From Rhodothermales bacterium (GTDB lineage: Bacteria; Bacteroidota; Rhodothermia; Rhodothermales; UBA10348): a stretch of DNA of 48,889 bases. Positions 16,000 to 24,739 of this stretch are shown one piece after another. The first letter of the stretch is position 1; the number at the start of each line of letters is the position of its first letter. The notes under the pieces were generated by a model. It saw only the letters and a list, made by a program, of their open reading frames with translations, made no database searches and was not told where the DNA came from. A program made the position numbers and the translations under genes. The stretch spans positions 1-48,889 of the forward strand of contig JAVJVN010000012.1 of NCBI GenBank assembly GCA_040221055.1. Reading direction: 5' to 3'.

Positions 16000-18258
16000 A
16001 TGATTGAGACTTCCGCCATTCTCAAAGGAAACGGGCTGCACATCGAGGAGCCGTTTGTCGAGGCACTGGACGAACTGGTTGCCTTGTGTCATCGCCATCT
16101 GCCGAGCGTCGATGAGGATCTCATCAGACGGGCATTCCGGCTCAGCTATTGGGCACACAGGAATGATCGACGGAGCTCCGGTGAGCCTTACATCATCCAC
16201 CCGTTGGCTGTGGCCCGTATTTATGTCGAGCAGATCGGGTTTGATGATGTGAGTGTGGCGGCGGCGCTCCTGCACGACGTGGTGGAGGACACGGAGCTGT
16301 CGCTCGAATTCATTTCGGATACGTTCGGACCTTCGCTGGCTACCATCATCGATGGTCTCACGAAGATCAGCGGTGCGTTCGAGAGCAGGGATATCACGAA
16401 GGCAGAGAATGTCCGGAAGCTCATGCTGTCCATGGCGTCGGACATCCGGGTCATCTTCGTCAAGTTTGCCGACCGTTTGCATAACATGCGGACGCTGGAT
16501 TCCCTGCCTCCGCACAAGCGATACAAGATTGCGAACGAGACGCTGACGCTGTTCGCCCCGCTTGCCCACCGGTTCGGATTCTTTTCCATCAAGAGTGAAT
16601 TCGAAGATCTGTCGCTCAAGTACATCCACCCGGAGGAGTATGCGGAGATCACGCAGGGCCTCCGGGATGCGAAGAGGGACCGGGAGCTGTACATCGAGCG
16701 AGTGATTGCCCCGCTCAAGCAGCGGCTGGAGGAGAACGGGTTCGAATTCGAGATCTACGGCCGGTCCAAAAATCTGTACAGCATTTTCCGGAAGATGAAA
16801 CGGCAGGACAAGCCACTTTCGGAGATCTATGACATATTTGCCATCCGGATTGTCCTGAAAGGTCCACATTCGAGGGGCAAGGAGGACTGTTGGCGGGTCT
16901 ATTCGCTCGTGACGGATCTGTTCAAGCCCCTCCAGGAGCGGTTCCGGGATTTCCTTTCGGTTCCCAAATCGAACGGATACCAGAGTTTGCACACGACCGT
17001 CGTCGGGCCCGAAGGCAGGAAGGTGGAAATCCAGATACGTACCCAGGAAATGCACGAAATCGCCGAGAAGGGTGTCGCTGCACACTGGAAATACAAGGAA
17101 GGGACGGTAGACAACAGTGACGAGAAGATGGACCAGTTCCTGTACTGGGTCCGTGAGTTGCTGGAAAACCCGGAGTCGGAGCGCGCCACGGATTTCGTGA
17201 AGGATTTCCGCCTGAACCTGTACGATGAGGAAATCTATGTTTTTACTCCGAAGGGTGATCTCTTTACCTTGCCCAGAGGGGCCTCTCCGGTGGATTTTGC
17301 CTTCCTCATCCACACGGAAGTCGGTCACCATTGCATTGGAGCAAAAGTCAACGGGAAGATGGTCCCGCTGTCCCACGGCCTGACGAGTGGAGACCAGGTG
17401 GAAATCATTACGTCGAAGAAACAGACGCCGAATCCGGATTGGATCAAGTTCGTCGTGACGCAGAAGGCTCGCAGCCGGATCCGTAACTGGGTCAACGAGA
17501 AGCGACGCAAAGCCGAGGATACGGGGCGGGAACTGTGGGAACGCAAGTCGAAGCGTGAACACCTTGAGCTGACCGAGCACGAACTCAACCAGGTTGCCAA
17601 CCGCCTGAAGTACCCCAGCCTGAAACAGCTGCTGTATGAAGTGGGATCGGGGCTCCTTGACATCGACGAGATGATCAAGGCAGCGCGCCTTGTTCAGCGC
17701 GCTGAAGGGGAAGAGCCCAGTGAAGAGAAATTGCGGCTGCAGTACGAGAACTTCCTTGAGTCGGCCCAGTCATCGGGATCGCCTGCCTTGCTCATTGACG
17801 GAGAGGTCCAGACCGATCTGGCGACATCCTATGCGTCATGTTGCAATCCCATTCCGGGAGATGCCGTGTTCGGTTTCGTATCCCGTACCGGCACCATCAA
17901 GATCCATCGCGTGAGCTGCAAGAACGCTCCACATCTCATGTTGAACCGGGCCGACCGGATTGTTCCGGTTGAGTGGAGCCGGCAGAAGGATGTTCGTTTC
18001 GTGTCGGGTCTGCGGGTGATGGGTGAAGATCGGGTCGGAATGCTCAATGACGTAACGACGGTGATCTCAAAGAATCTCAAGACGAATATCCGATCGCTCA
18101 CCATTTCCACGGAGGATGGCGTATTCGACGGAAAGATCGTCCTGTTGGTCAGTGATCTGGACCACCTCCGGAGACTCATTGAGCGAATAAAGCGACTGGA
18201 CGGCGTTCACGGCGTCTATCGGATTGAAGAGCAGTATGATGACGCCCAGGATGCTTGA
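16000..18258 (+). CDS. rel: RelA/SpoT-type bifunctional (p)ppGpp synthetase/hydrolase
   Basis: 752 residues from ATG 16000 (MIETSAIL). It makes and degrades the alarmone (p)ppGpp in the cytoplasm. The HD hydrolase domain is intact: H53, H92-D93 in LLHDVVEDT and D158 in VKFADRLHNMRTL. The synthetase domain has GRSKNLYSIFRKM and, at about 314-317, RFRD before FLSVPKSNGYQSLHT; this basic form is the one seen in bifunctional enzymes, versus the acidic ExDD of RelA. A TGS domain follows (EIYVFTPKGD, about 411-472), and an ACT domain ends the protein (about 675-750). It follows the ribosomal terminator and has its own upstream region of about 90 bases. Confidence 0.96.
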   Translation: MIETSAILKGNGLHIEEPFVEALDELVALCHRHLPSVDEDLIRRAFRLSYWAHRNDRRSSGEPYIIHPLAVARIYVEQIGFDDVSVAAALLHDVVEDTELSLEFISDTFGPSLATIIDGLTKISGAFESRDITKAENVRKLMLSMASDIRVIFVKFADRLHNMRTLDSLPPHKRYKIANETLTLFAPLAHRFGFFSIKSEFEDLSLKYIHPEEYAEITQGLRDAKRDRELYIERVIAPLKQRLEENGFEFEIYGRSKNLYSIFRKMKRQDKPLSEIYDIFAIRIVLKGPHSRGKEDCWRVYSLVTDLFKPLQERFRDFLSVPKSNGYQSLHTTVVGPEGRKVEIQIRTQEMHEIAEKGVAAHWKYKEGTVDNSDEKMDQFLYWVRELLENPESERATDFVKDFRLNLYDEEIYVFTPKGDLFTLPRGASPVDFAFLIHTEVGHHCIGAKVNGKMVPLSHGLTSGDQVEIITSKKQTPNPDWIKFVVTQKARSRIRNWVNEKRRKAEDTGRELWERKSKREHLELTEHELNQVANRLKYPSLKQLLYEVGSGLLDIDEMIKAARLVQRAEGEEPSEEKLRLQYENFLESAQSSGSPALLIDGEVQTDLATSYASCCNPIPGDAVFGFVSRTGTIKIHRVSCKNAPHLMLNRADRIVPVEWSRQKDVRFVSGLRVMGEDRVGMLNDVTTVISKNLKTNIRSLTISTEDGVFDGKIVLLVSDLDHLRRLIERIKRLDGVHGVYRIEEQYDDAQDA

Positions 18259-18271
18259 CCCGGAGTCTGGA

Positions 18272-18289
18272 GCGCCGCCCGGACGGCGC
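18272..18289 (+). terminator. GC hairpin after rel, weak terminator candidate
   Basis: Perfect 6-bp arms GCGCCG / CGGCGC with a CCCGGA loop, 14 bases after the rel stop. The following bases (GTGCCAAATTT) include only a short T-run at a distance, so it is at best a weak terminator between rel and the HU-like gene. Confidence 0.35.
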
Positions 18290-18381
18290 GTGCCAAATTT
18301 CTGATAAAAGTCTGTAATCCTTGATTTTGGATGCCTGAGTTCGTTTCTTGGGCGGCCCCATTTACGTTATACCTTTCAAGC

Positions 18382-18750
18382 ATGTCGGACAGACCTAGAA
18401 CATTGACGAAGAAGGACGTGGCACGGCGCGTGTCCGAATTGGTGGATGAACCGATCTACAAATGCGAACCCTGGGTTTCGGTTGCCATTGAGGCCATTGG
18501 ACAACTCATGATGGAAGCCGACCCGGAGGTCAGGATCGAGCTTCGCGACTTCGGCGTATTCGAAGTCAAGAAGACCCGTGCCAAGCCCAAGGCCCGCAAC
18601 CCCAAAACCAACGAGACTGTGTTCATACCCAGCCGTCGGAAAACGCATTTCAAGCCCGGCAAGCGCATGCGTCAGGTGCTCCAGCAGCCCCTATCCGATC
18701 TGAATTATGATGTCCCGGACGGCAGTGCAGACCTCATCCGCTCCTCGTGA
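18382..18750 (+). CDS. HU/IHF-family DNA-binding protein
   Basis: 122 residues from ATG 18382; an upstream in-frame ATG at 18331 adds an unrelated hydrophobic stretch and is less likely. LTKKDVARRVSELVDEP begins the helical dimer body, and the DNA-binding arm is seen in ELRDFGVFEVKKTRAKPKARNPKTNETVFIPSRRKTHFKPGKRM (in pieces, residues about 52-96). The tail beyond residue 100 is longer than classic HU. It bends and compacts DNA; whether it acts like HU or IHF cannot be told. The AT-rich gap before it (18290-18381) probably holds its promoter. ruvX starts one base after its stop. Confidence 0.9.
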   Translation: MSDRPRTLTKKDVARRVSELVDEPIYKCEPWVSVAIEAIGQLMMEADPEVRIELRDFGVFEVKKTRAKPKARNPKTNETVFIPSRRKTHFKPGKRMRQVLQQPLSDLNYDVPDGSADLIRSS

Positions 18751-18751
18751 C

Positions 18752-19177
18752 ATGCGGCGCGTGGTCGGTCTTGATTTCGGAACCAAGCGGGTTGGACTCG
18801 CTGTTTCGGACCCACTGCGTCTTTTTGCCCAACCCGTAGGCACCTTCACACCGGATGACGCGGTCGGCCAGCTTACCCGATTGGAGTCAGAGTTCGGTAT
18901 AGATGCCATCGTTGTCGGGTGGCCCCTACTGGAGGATGGCGTGGAAGGAATTGCCGCGGAACGGGTACAACATTACATCAATCGCATCGTCAAGAAGCTG
19001 CCCGGTGCCAGGATCGTAAAGTGGGACGAGCGGTTTTCCACGGAACGCGCCCGGGACCAACTCAAAACAGGATCGCGCCCCTCGTTGCGCAAAACCGGTC
19101 GCGGTCGCATAGATACAGCCGTTGCCGGAATACTCCTTCAGGAATACCTGGACGAGACAGACCAGCATCCATCATGA
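18752..19177 (+). CDS. ruvX: Holliday junction resolvase-like / pre-16S rRNA nuclease YqgF
   Basis: 141 residues from ATG 18752, one base after the upstream stop. MRRVVGLDFGTKRVGLAVSDPLRLFAQP is the first RNase H-fold strand with the catalytic Asp; VGWPL, KWDERFSTERA and the late RKTGRGRIDTAVAGILLQEYL with a further Asp complete the family pattern. YqgF proteins mature the 5' end of 16S rRNA in E. coli. The stop overlaps the def start by the ATGA arrangement, so the two are translationally coupled. Confidence 0.94.
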   Translation: MRRVVGLDFGTKRVGLAVSDPLRLFAQPVGTFTPDDAVGQLTRLESEFGIDAIVVGWPLLEDGVEGIAAERVQHYINRIVKKLPGARIVKWDERFSTERARDQLKTGSRPSLRKTGRGRIDTAVAGILLQEYLDETDQHPS

Positions 19178-19770
19178 TTCTTCCCATACATCTGCTCGGC
19201 TCACCTATTCTGCGCGAAGACACCGTGGAGGTCACACCGGACATGCCGGAGGTCCAAGGCCTCATAGATGACATGATCGAGACCATGCAGGGTGCCCGTG
19301 GGATCGGCTTGGCAGCGCCCCAGGTAGGGAGGTCCGAACGGATTTTTGTAGTGGACGTCTCGCCAATGGCTGAGGACTTCCTGGAGGCCGGACTGGCCAT
19401 GCCCGAGCAACCGATGGTCTTCCTGAACGCACGGATCACGGCGTCGGGCGACGAGGAGTCGGAGTTCGAGGAGGGATGTCTGTCCATTCCTGACATCCAC
19501 GAAACCGTATTTCGACCCGATCGGATTGAGCTGGAATGGATGGATGGTTCATTCAAGCTGCATCGGGCCTGGTTCGATGGCATTCTTGCCCGGGTAATCC
19601 AGCATGAATACGACCATGTGGACGGAGTCCTGTTCATCGATCACCTTCGTCCGTTGCGAAGAAGGCTTCTCAAGCGGCGTCTGCTGGATATCCAGGAAGG
19701 CCGCGTTTCCTCCGACTACCCCACATATGGACACGGGATCGGCCTCATTGCGGCCGACCCCGTGTCCTGA
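19174..19770 (+). CDS. def: Peptide deformylase
   Basis: 198 residues from ATG 19174, overlapping ruvX by four bases. It removes the formyl group from nascent chains before methionine aminopeptidase acts. The three signature motifs are present: GIGLAAPQ (43-50), EGCLS (100-104, metal ligand Cys102) and HEYDH (144-148, metal ligands His144 and His148 and catalytic Glu145). N-terminus ILPIHLLGSPILR is typical. The iron-type active site sits in a normal-length enzyme; the C-terminus HGIGLIAADPVS is family-variable. Confidence 0.97.
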   Translation: MILPIHLLGSPILREDTVEVTPDMPEVQGLIDDMIETMQGARGIGLAAPQVGRSERIFVVDVSPMAEDFLEAGLAMPEQPMVFLNARITASGDEESEFEEGCLSIPDIHETVFRPDRIELEWMDGSFKLHRAWFDGILARVIQHEYDHVDGVLFIDHLRPLRRRLLKRRLLDIQEGRVSSDYPTYGHGIGLIAADPVS

Positions 19771-19797
19771 AGTCAATACGCTCGCTGTTGAGTAGAC

Positions 19798-20376
19798 CTA
19801 CGGTTCGATGGTCACCGGAAACGTGACGTCGATATCTGTCTCGTCACTCTGATTGACGCCGTCCTTCGGGTCGTCGTCGAAGTGACTGAGGATGACGCGC
19901 AGGGATGCCTGACCAGCTCCACCGGATGTCGTTGCCACGGTGAATGCAAGACCCACGGGCAAGCCATTGCTGTCCGAGTCGGTGACGGTGACCGACAGGC
20001 GCGAGGCATCCTGGCCACCAGGCAGGAAGAAGAACTGGTGCTCATCGGCTTCCTCGTCGATCTCTGCGCCCACGTTTTCCCCATTCACATCGTCGAACAC
20101 ACCGATCGTACCGGTATACGTTACGCCCGCCTTGAGCACCAGTGTTCCGATGGTCAGATTGGCTCCGTCACCGTCGGGATCCGTAGCCTCCACAACGACC
20201 TGTGGGGCCTGTGGTGAGGTGAGTGTCAGTTGGATGCGAGTAATCAACTCCTCGTCTCCTGCACCGTGATCGTCCGGTTCCGTGGAGTCACACCCGGAGG
20301 CGGAAAGGGCCACGATCAGGGCCGCGGAGAGAAGAAGAGGGAAGTGAAAGCGCTGGATTGGAAAAAGGGTATTCAT
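19798..20376 (-). CDS. Lipoprotein linked to the TonB-dependent receptor
   Basis: 192 residues. The signal peptide ends LIVALSASGC, a lipobox, followed by DSTEPDDHGAGDE. The mature part is a beta-rich domain with ITRIQLTLTS, ATDPDGDGANLTIGTLVLKAGVTYTG, an acidic stretch and a final HFDDDPKDGVNQSDETDIDVTFPV. I recognise this as the small Bacteroidota lipoprotein family often found next to TonB-dependent receptors of metal loci, but no function is established. It begins 14 bases after the receptor stop on the same strand, so it is the last gene of the operon. It may be an outer-membrane partner that captures metal; the many Asp/Glu and two His near the end fit that idea but do not prove it. Confidence 0.85.
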   Translation of the reverse strand: MNTLFPIQRFHFPLLLSAALIVALSASGCDSTEPDDHGAGDEELITRIQLTLTSPQAPQVVVEATDPDGDGANLTIGTLVLKAGVTYTGTIGVFDDVNGENVGAEIDEEADEHQFFFLPGGQDASRLSVTVTDSDSNGLPVGLAFTVATTSGGAGQASLRVILSHFDDDPKDGVNQSDETDIDVTFPVTIEP

Positions 20377-20390
20377 GATGGTATTAAGGT

Positions 20391-22724
20391 TCAGGATCCG
20401 GCACCGAACGACAGCTGCATCCGCAGCGATACATTCCGTCCCGGATCGTCAATGAAATAGCGAAAGCGACTCATGTAGTCGCGATAAGCGGTGTCAAAAA
20501 CGTTGTTGACATCCAAAGACCAAGAGAGGGGTGTCGACCCGCGTGTCCAGCTACCGGAGATTCCGGCATTGACCAGGGAGTAACCGGGAGGCGGCGGCGC
20601 ATAGTCCACACCTTCCGGGATTCTGTCCTGTTGCTTCACGGCGATGATATCCAGGTGGAGGCTGGTCGGACGCTCCGAACCCGAAAGGAATCGGGGAGAC
20701 CACTCCACGCCTCCACGGATGCGGTCCGCGGGCATCTCCACCAGTGCTTCGCCAGACTCCCGGTCGGTTCCACGAACAATCGACGACGTCACATGGACAT
20801 CCAGTCGATCGGTAAGATGGACCTCGATCCAGCCGTCCAGACCCTTCAACGTCGCATTCTTCTGGACGTAGTGGAAGGCCGGGAACGTACCCCGGATGGT
20901 CACGCGGGGCTCATCATCCGGAAAGAGGAATATGTATCCGTCCATGCGGTTCCGGAAGGCACTCAGCTCGGCGGTGACTCCATCGGAGGTGTGCCGGAGT
21001 GTGACATCCAGGTTCCAGGACTGTTCGACACCCAGATCCGGATTTCCGGTCTCGAACTGGGCCGTGCCGTGGTGGACTCCATAGTTGAACAATTCGTTCA
21101 CGCCGGGAGGTCGCCAGGCATGTCCCAGGTTCGATGACACAGACCAGGAGGGATCCATGCGCCAGATGACCCCGGCGATGGCCGACAGGCTGCCATACGT
21201 GGCATCGTGACGGACAAAGGGTCCACTGGACAGGTTTTCCCTTGGCCAGGCACGCAGCCAGCGATGATCGTACCGCAATCCGGCATCGAACGTCCAGGCA
21301 TCCGTGACGAACATCTCATGGATGAAGGCGCCCACCGTCGTGGCCCGGAAATTGGGAATCAGGAAACCGGACTCCCCGTTGTGGTTGCCCTGGGTGGTCG
21401 CGGAAAGACCGATTGAGCCGATGAGGCCACCACGCGGACGCTGCCGCAGCTGGACTTCAGCCGAACTCGTCTGCAGGGTAAGGGAGAATGCCGGATCCGT
21501 ATCCGGATCACCGAACCGACGATGCGCATCGAACTCGCTTCGCCGGTTCGACTGGAACCCCAATTGGGCGTCAATCCAGTCTCCCGAGGAAAGCCGGATG
21601 TGCCCATTCAGGGAAATCGCGTCGTGCGAAATCCGTTGTTTTGGCGCCGAAATATCATACGTGAACGCATAATCAACGGCTGGCTGGCCGCGCTCGATGG
21701 CCCGGAGGAGGTCGTCGAAGTTGCCGATATGGGCACCGGAAAACAGGCCGAGGGTGGTTCCGAAGTGCGACACGTGCAGACGGAATCCGGCACGATTCGA
21801 GTGGAAGCCCACGGTCGCTGCGGCGTCGAGTTCCTGGAAGCCCGAGTTGCCGATGACGTAGTCGGGCGTCCGCGAATCGCCGGCTTTCCGGGCGCTCGTG
21901 CGCACCCGCCAGGCCCACTTCGACCCCAGGCCGCTGAATACACTGGCCGACACCGCCCCGTGGCGGTTGTTGGAGAACGCATTCAGGGCCAGGTCGGCAC
22001 CCAGACCACGGTCATAGGGCAGCTCTTCCGGCTCAATCCGGATGACGCCACCAATGGCTCCGACGCCGTATTCGACCGAGGCCGCACCCCGGATGACTTC
22101 CACGCGCCCCGCCGAGAACGGATCGATCTCCGGGGCATGTTCACCGCCCCATTGCTGACCTTCCTGCTGGACCCCGGCGTTCACGACCACGAGTCGCTGG
22201 CTGTGCAACCCCCGGATGACCGGTTTTGCAATGGAAGGCCCCGTCGACAATACGGAGACGCCCGGAAGCTCGGAAAGCATGGCCCCGATGGTCTGTCCGC
22301 GGGACCGATCCAGGTCTTCCGGCGCCAGGATGGACACCGAACGCGTGGACCGCTTCAGCATGGCATCGGCTTGTCCCTCGGCTGTAATGACGGTTTCCGC
22401 GAGGTCCACCCGGGCCTCCTGCATGACGACATTCACCACGGTTTCTCCGGCCACCACGTCCACGAGCCTGTTTTCCGTTCGGAATCCGACGAACCGGAAC
22501 TCCAGCGAAACGGGCTCGAGAGGCAGTTTATCCAAGAACCATCGGCCCCCCTCGTCGGTAACGGTGCCCCGATCCAGACGCTCCACAACCACCTGGACCA
22601 ACTCCAGAGGCGCGCCATCGGTCGTGGTAACACGACCGACAAGCGTCTGGGCATGGGCGGTGGTTGAAAGGGAAAACAGGAGGATGGCCAACAGGAGCCA
22701 GCCCCGTTTTTTCAACGGTATCAT
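20391..22724 (-). CDS. TonB-dependent outer-membrane receptor, probable zinc/metal receptor
   Basis: 777 residues. A signal peptide ends TTAHA-QT. An N-terminal carboxypeptidase-regulatory-like beta domain (about residues 27-105, LVGRVTTTDGAPLELVQVVVE) is followed by the plug (about 120-235; DLDRSRGQTIGAMLSELPGV, VIRGLHSQRLVVVNAGV, VEVIRGAASVEYGVGAIGGVI) and a beta-barrel ending in RNVSLRMQLSFGAGS, without the classic terminal aromatic residue. Two sequences rich in His (HIGNFDD, NRHGAVS and EHAPEID after GQQWGGEH) are scattered. The GEHAPEID segment after the plug resembles ZnuD-type receptors. With the ABC importer upstream this supports zinc as substrate; manganese or a siderophore-type ligand remain possible. 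Confidence 0.88.
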   Translation of the reverse strand: MIPLKKRGWLLLAILLFSLSTTAHAQTLVGRVTTTDGAPLELVQVVVERLDRGTVTDEGGRWFLDKLPLEPVSLEFRFVGFRTENRLVDVVAGETVVNVVMQEARVDLAETVITAEGQADAMLKRSTRSVSILAPEDLDRSRGQTIGAMLSELPGVSVLSTGPSIAKPVIRGLHSQRLVVVNAGVQQEGQQWGGEHAPEIDPFSAGRVEVIRGAASVEYGVGAIGGVIRIEPEELPYDRGLGADLALNAFSNNRHGAVSASVFSGLGSKWAWRVRTSARKAGDSRTPDYVIGNSGFQELDAAATVGFHSNRAGFRLHVSHFGTTLGLFSGAHIGNFDDLLRAIERGQPAVDYAFTYDISAPKQRISHDAISLNGHIRLSSGDWIDAQLGFQSNRRSEFDAHRRFGDPDTDPAFSLTLQTSSAEVQLRQRPRGGLIGSIGLSATTQGNHNGESGFLIPNFRATTVGAFIHEMFVTDAWTFDAGLRYDHRWLRAWPRENLSSGPFVRHDATYGSLSAIAGVIWRMDPSWSVSSNLGHAWRPPGVNELFNYGVHHGTAQFETGNPDLGVEQSWNLDVTLRHTSDGVTAELSAFRNRMDGYIFLFPDDEPRVTIRGTFPAFHYVQKNATLKGLDGWIEVHLTDRLDVHVTSSIVRGTDRESGEALVEMPADRIRGGVEWSPRFLSGSERPTSLHLDIIAVKQQDRIPEGVDYAPPPPGYSLVNAGISGSWTRGSTPLSWSLDVNNVFDTAYRDYMSRFRYFIDDPGRNVSLRMQLSFGAGS

Positions 22725-22799
22725 GGACGGGAAATCAGAGTGAACAAAGGGGGTCGGCCGGGATGGATCCCGGATCGGGTCAACACGCCTCGGGCGCGG

Positions 22800-23174
22800 T
22801 CAGACGCCCTGGTTCACTGGAGGTCCTCGTGTCCGGAGACCGTTACCCCGATCCTGTCCCTGCAGGCGGCCGGAGTCGGCATGCACTTCATTCCGCATGC
22901 CGGACGGAACGGTGAACGGGATGGCAGACGGACCCAAGGATGTCGTCGTACGCTGGTGGAACACACATTGCGTGTGGTCGACGGACGAATGATGACGTTC
23001 GAATGCCGTCTGGTGCTCATGGTGCGGACAATGCGCGCTGGATTCCTGCTCGTGATCGGCAGGATGATGCAGTGCATCGTGCAGGTTCGGAATCAGTCCA
23101 CCACCAACCAGAAGGCCAATGGCGAGCAGGGGGCTGAGGATAGCCGTGCATATGACAGATCGGAAGACACGCAT
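22800..23174 (-). CDS. Small exported histidine-rich protein
   Basis: 124 residues. A basic start and hydrophobic segment (VICTAILSPLLAIGLLVGGGL, about residues 7-27) look like a signal peptide or single anchor. Residues 32-73 hold twelve histidines and two cysteines (patches LHDALHH, HCPHHEH, FERHHSSVDHTQC). The C-terminal 50 residues are of ordinary composition. No family is recognised. The place between znuB and the receptor gene, same strand, suggests a periplasmic or membrane-tethered metal-binding or -ferrying protein. It could instead be a low-constraint ORF, because GC-rich DNA has many long frames; its position, start and signal argue for a real gene. Confidence 0.6.
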   Translation of the reverse strand: MRVFRSVICTAILSPLLAIGLLVGGGLIPNLHDALHHPADHEQESSAHCPHHEHQTAFERHHSSVDHTQCVFHQRTTTSLGPSAIPFTVPSGMRNEVHADSGRLQGQDRGNGLRTRGPPVNQGV

Positions 23175-23211
23175 GATTGCATGCTAATGCACGCTTGCTC
23201 CCGGGGGTTCC

Positions 23212-24027
23212 TCAGGGACGTCGGATACCGAAATACAGCAGGAAGGCCACGATCTGGCTCAGGACGATCGCCGCACCGGAGGGGATATTGAAGACCCAGG
23301 AAGCATGCAAGCCGGCCATGGTGGCCACCACCGAAAGAACAATGGCCGACAGCATCATGGTCGAGAAGCGACGGGATCGGAGCCGCGCGGCCGCAGGCGG
23401 TATGACGAGCCAAGCGGAGACCAGAAGGATGCCGACCATTTTGATGGAGACGACGATGACCAACGCGACAAAGACCGTAAGCAATAGACTGTCCCGTCCG
23501 GTATGGAGGCCCTGAGCTCGGGCCGACTCATCGTCGAATGTGGCGTAAGCCCATCGTCCCCATAGTCGTGGCAGCGTCAACAGACTGAGAAGAGCCAGTC
23601 CGCAGACCAACCAGAGATCCGCCGGACTTACGGCAAGGATGGACCCGAACAGGTACGAAGCCGCGTCCATGGTGGAGCCGGTCCTGAGCGACAGGAACAG
23701 TACGCCCAGAGCAACGGACAGCGAGAAAAAGATGCCGATGGCGGTGTCATCGGCCAGATCGGTGGCTTGGCGGATCCAGTGGATGCCCGCTGCAACGAGC
23801 ACCGTGAATGGCAAGGCAATCCAGAGCGGTTCGACACCTGTCAACAAACCGGCCGCAATGCCTCCGAACGCCGCGTGCGCGAGGCCGGCACCCAGGAAGC
23901 TCATTTTTCGCTGTACGACAAACGAACCGAAATACCCGCCCAAAGAAGCCAGCAGGATGCCGATGACCAGGGCGCGCTGCATGAAGGGAACCCCGAGCCA
24001 ATCGAAAGCAAACAGATCAATGCCCAT
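23212..24027 (-). CDS. znuB: Zinc/manganese ABC transporter permease
   Basis: 271 residues from ATG 24027 (MGIDLFAFDWLGVPFM); a longer frame upstream lies within znuC. About eight or nine hydrophobic segments are seen, with the family pattern GSFVVQRKMSFLGAGLAHAAFGG near residues 33-55, and SIKMVGILLVSAWLVIPPAAA (about residues 204-224). This is an ABC-3 type permease forming the inner-membrane channel. It overlaps the end of znuC by 11 bases, so the two are coupled. Family members carry zinc, manganese or iron; the context favours zinc. Confidence 0.94.
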   Translation of the reverse strand: MGIDLFAFDWLGVPFMQRALVIGILLASLGGYFGSFVVQRKMSFLGAGLAHAAFGGIAAGLLTGVEPLWIALPFTVLVAAGIHWIRQATDLADDTAIGIFFSLSVALGVLFLSLRTGSTMDAASYLFGSILAVSPADLWLVCGLALLSLLTLPRLWGRWAYATFDDESARAQGLHTGRDSLLLTVFVALVIVVSIKMVGILLVSAWLVIPPAAARLRSRRFSTMMLSAIVLSVVATMAGLHASWVFNIPSGAAIVLSQIVAFLLYFGIRRP

Positions 24028-24739
24028 GTTGGCCTCCCACGACATCGTGCGCATGACCCACATGCCCGAAGGCCTCACGGACCGCACTGTCCGTGAGCGC
24101 CGCTCCGGGTGCTCCCGACGACACCACGCGCCGGTTCAGCAGCACCACGGACGACGCGTGATGATACGCCACATCCCAGTCGTGCGTGACCATGACGATG
24201 GTGGCCTGGTGCTGTCTCCTGTAGGTCTCCAGGATATCGAACAAATCCAATGCACCAGCCCGGTCGACACCCGCTTCCGGTTCATCCAGAATGAGGAGCG
24301 GAGGCGAACAGGCGACCGCCCGCGCCAGGTAGACGCGCTGGAGTTCGCCTCCGGACAGACGGGCCAGGGGTGCCGAGGCCAATTTCTCGGCACCCACTTT
24401 TTCCAGGGCGGCCTGTGCAATGCGACGATCTTCCTTGCCGAGACGAAGGGGCCACCGCCCCAATCGACCACTGGCCACCAATTCGAGGGCCGTAGCGGGA
24501 AATGCGCGATCCAGGGTTTTGACCTGGGGTACGTACCCGACGACGGCGTTGCCCGTTTCGGATTCAATGGTCCCCGAGACCAGCGGGACCAGGCCCAGGA
24601 TGGCCCGGATAAGCGTCGACTTTCCGCCGCCATTCGGCCCCAGGATGGCTACGAAATCGCCTCTTTCCGCCCGGAATCGTACGGAATCAAGAATCAGGCG
24701 ACCGCCCAACCGGACGGTGATGTCATTGACGTGCAGCAT
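24017..24739 (-). CDS. znuC: Zinc/manganese ABC transporter ATPase
   Basis: 240 residues. Walker A GPNGGGKST (34-42), Q-loop PQVKTLDRAFP (about 71-81), signature LSGGELQ (128-134), Walker B LLILDEP (148-154) and the switch His in VTHDWD are complete. The C-terminal end HVGHAHDVVGGQHGH holds four histidines, a frequent feature of metal ABC ATPases in this family. The gene overlaps both neighbours, znuA by 17 bases and znuB by 11. Confidence 0.96.
   Translation of the reverse strand: MLHVNDITVRLGGRLILDSVRFRAERGDFVAILGPNGGGKSTLIRAILGLVPLVSGTIESETGNAVVGYVPQVKTLDRAFPATALELVASGRLGRWPLRLGKEDRRIAQAALEKVGAEKLASAPLARLSGGELQRVYLARAVACSPPLLILDEPEAGVDRAGALDLFDILETYRRQHQATIVMVTHDWDVAYHHASSVVLLNRRVVSSGAPGAALTDSAVREAFGHVGHAHDVVGGQHGH

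Noticed and set aside
15838-17580. Long open frame opposite the rel gene (about 580 codons)
   Set aside because: A shadow of the rel coding strand; no signal, domain or plausible start context.
21522-22667. Long open frame opposite the TonB-dependent receptor gene (about 381 codons)
   Set aside because: Antisense to a convincing receptor gene, without domain similarity.
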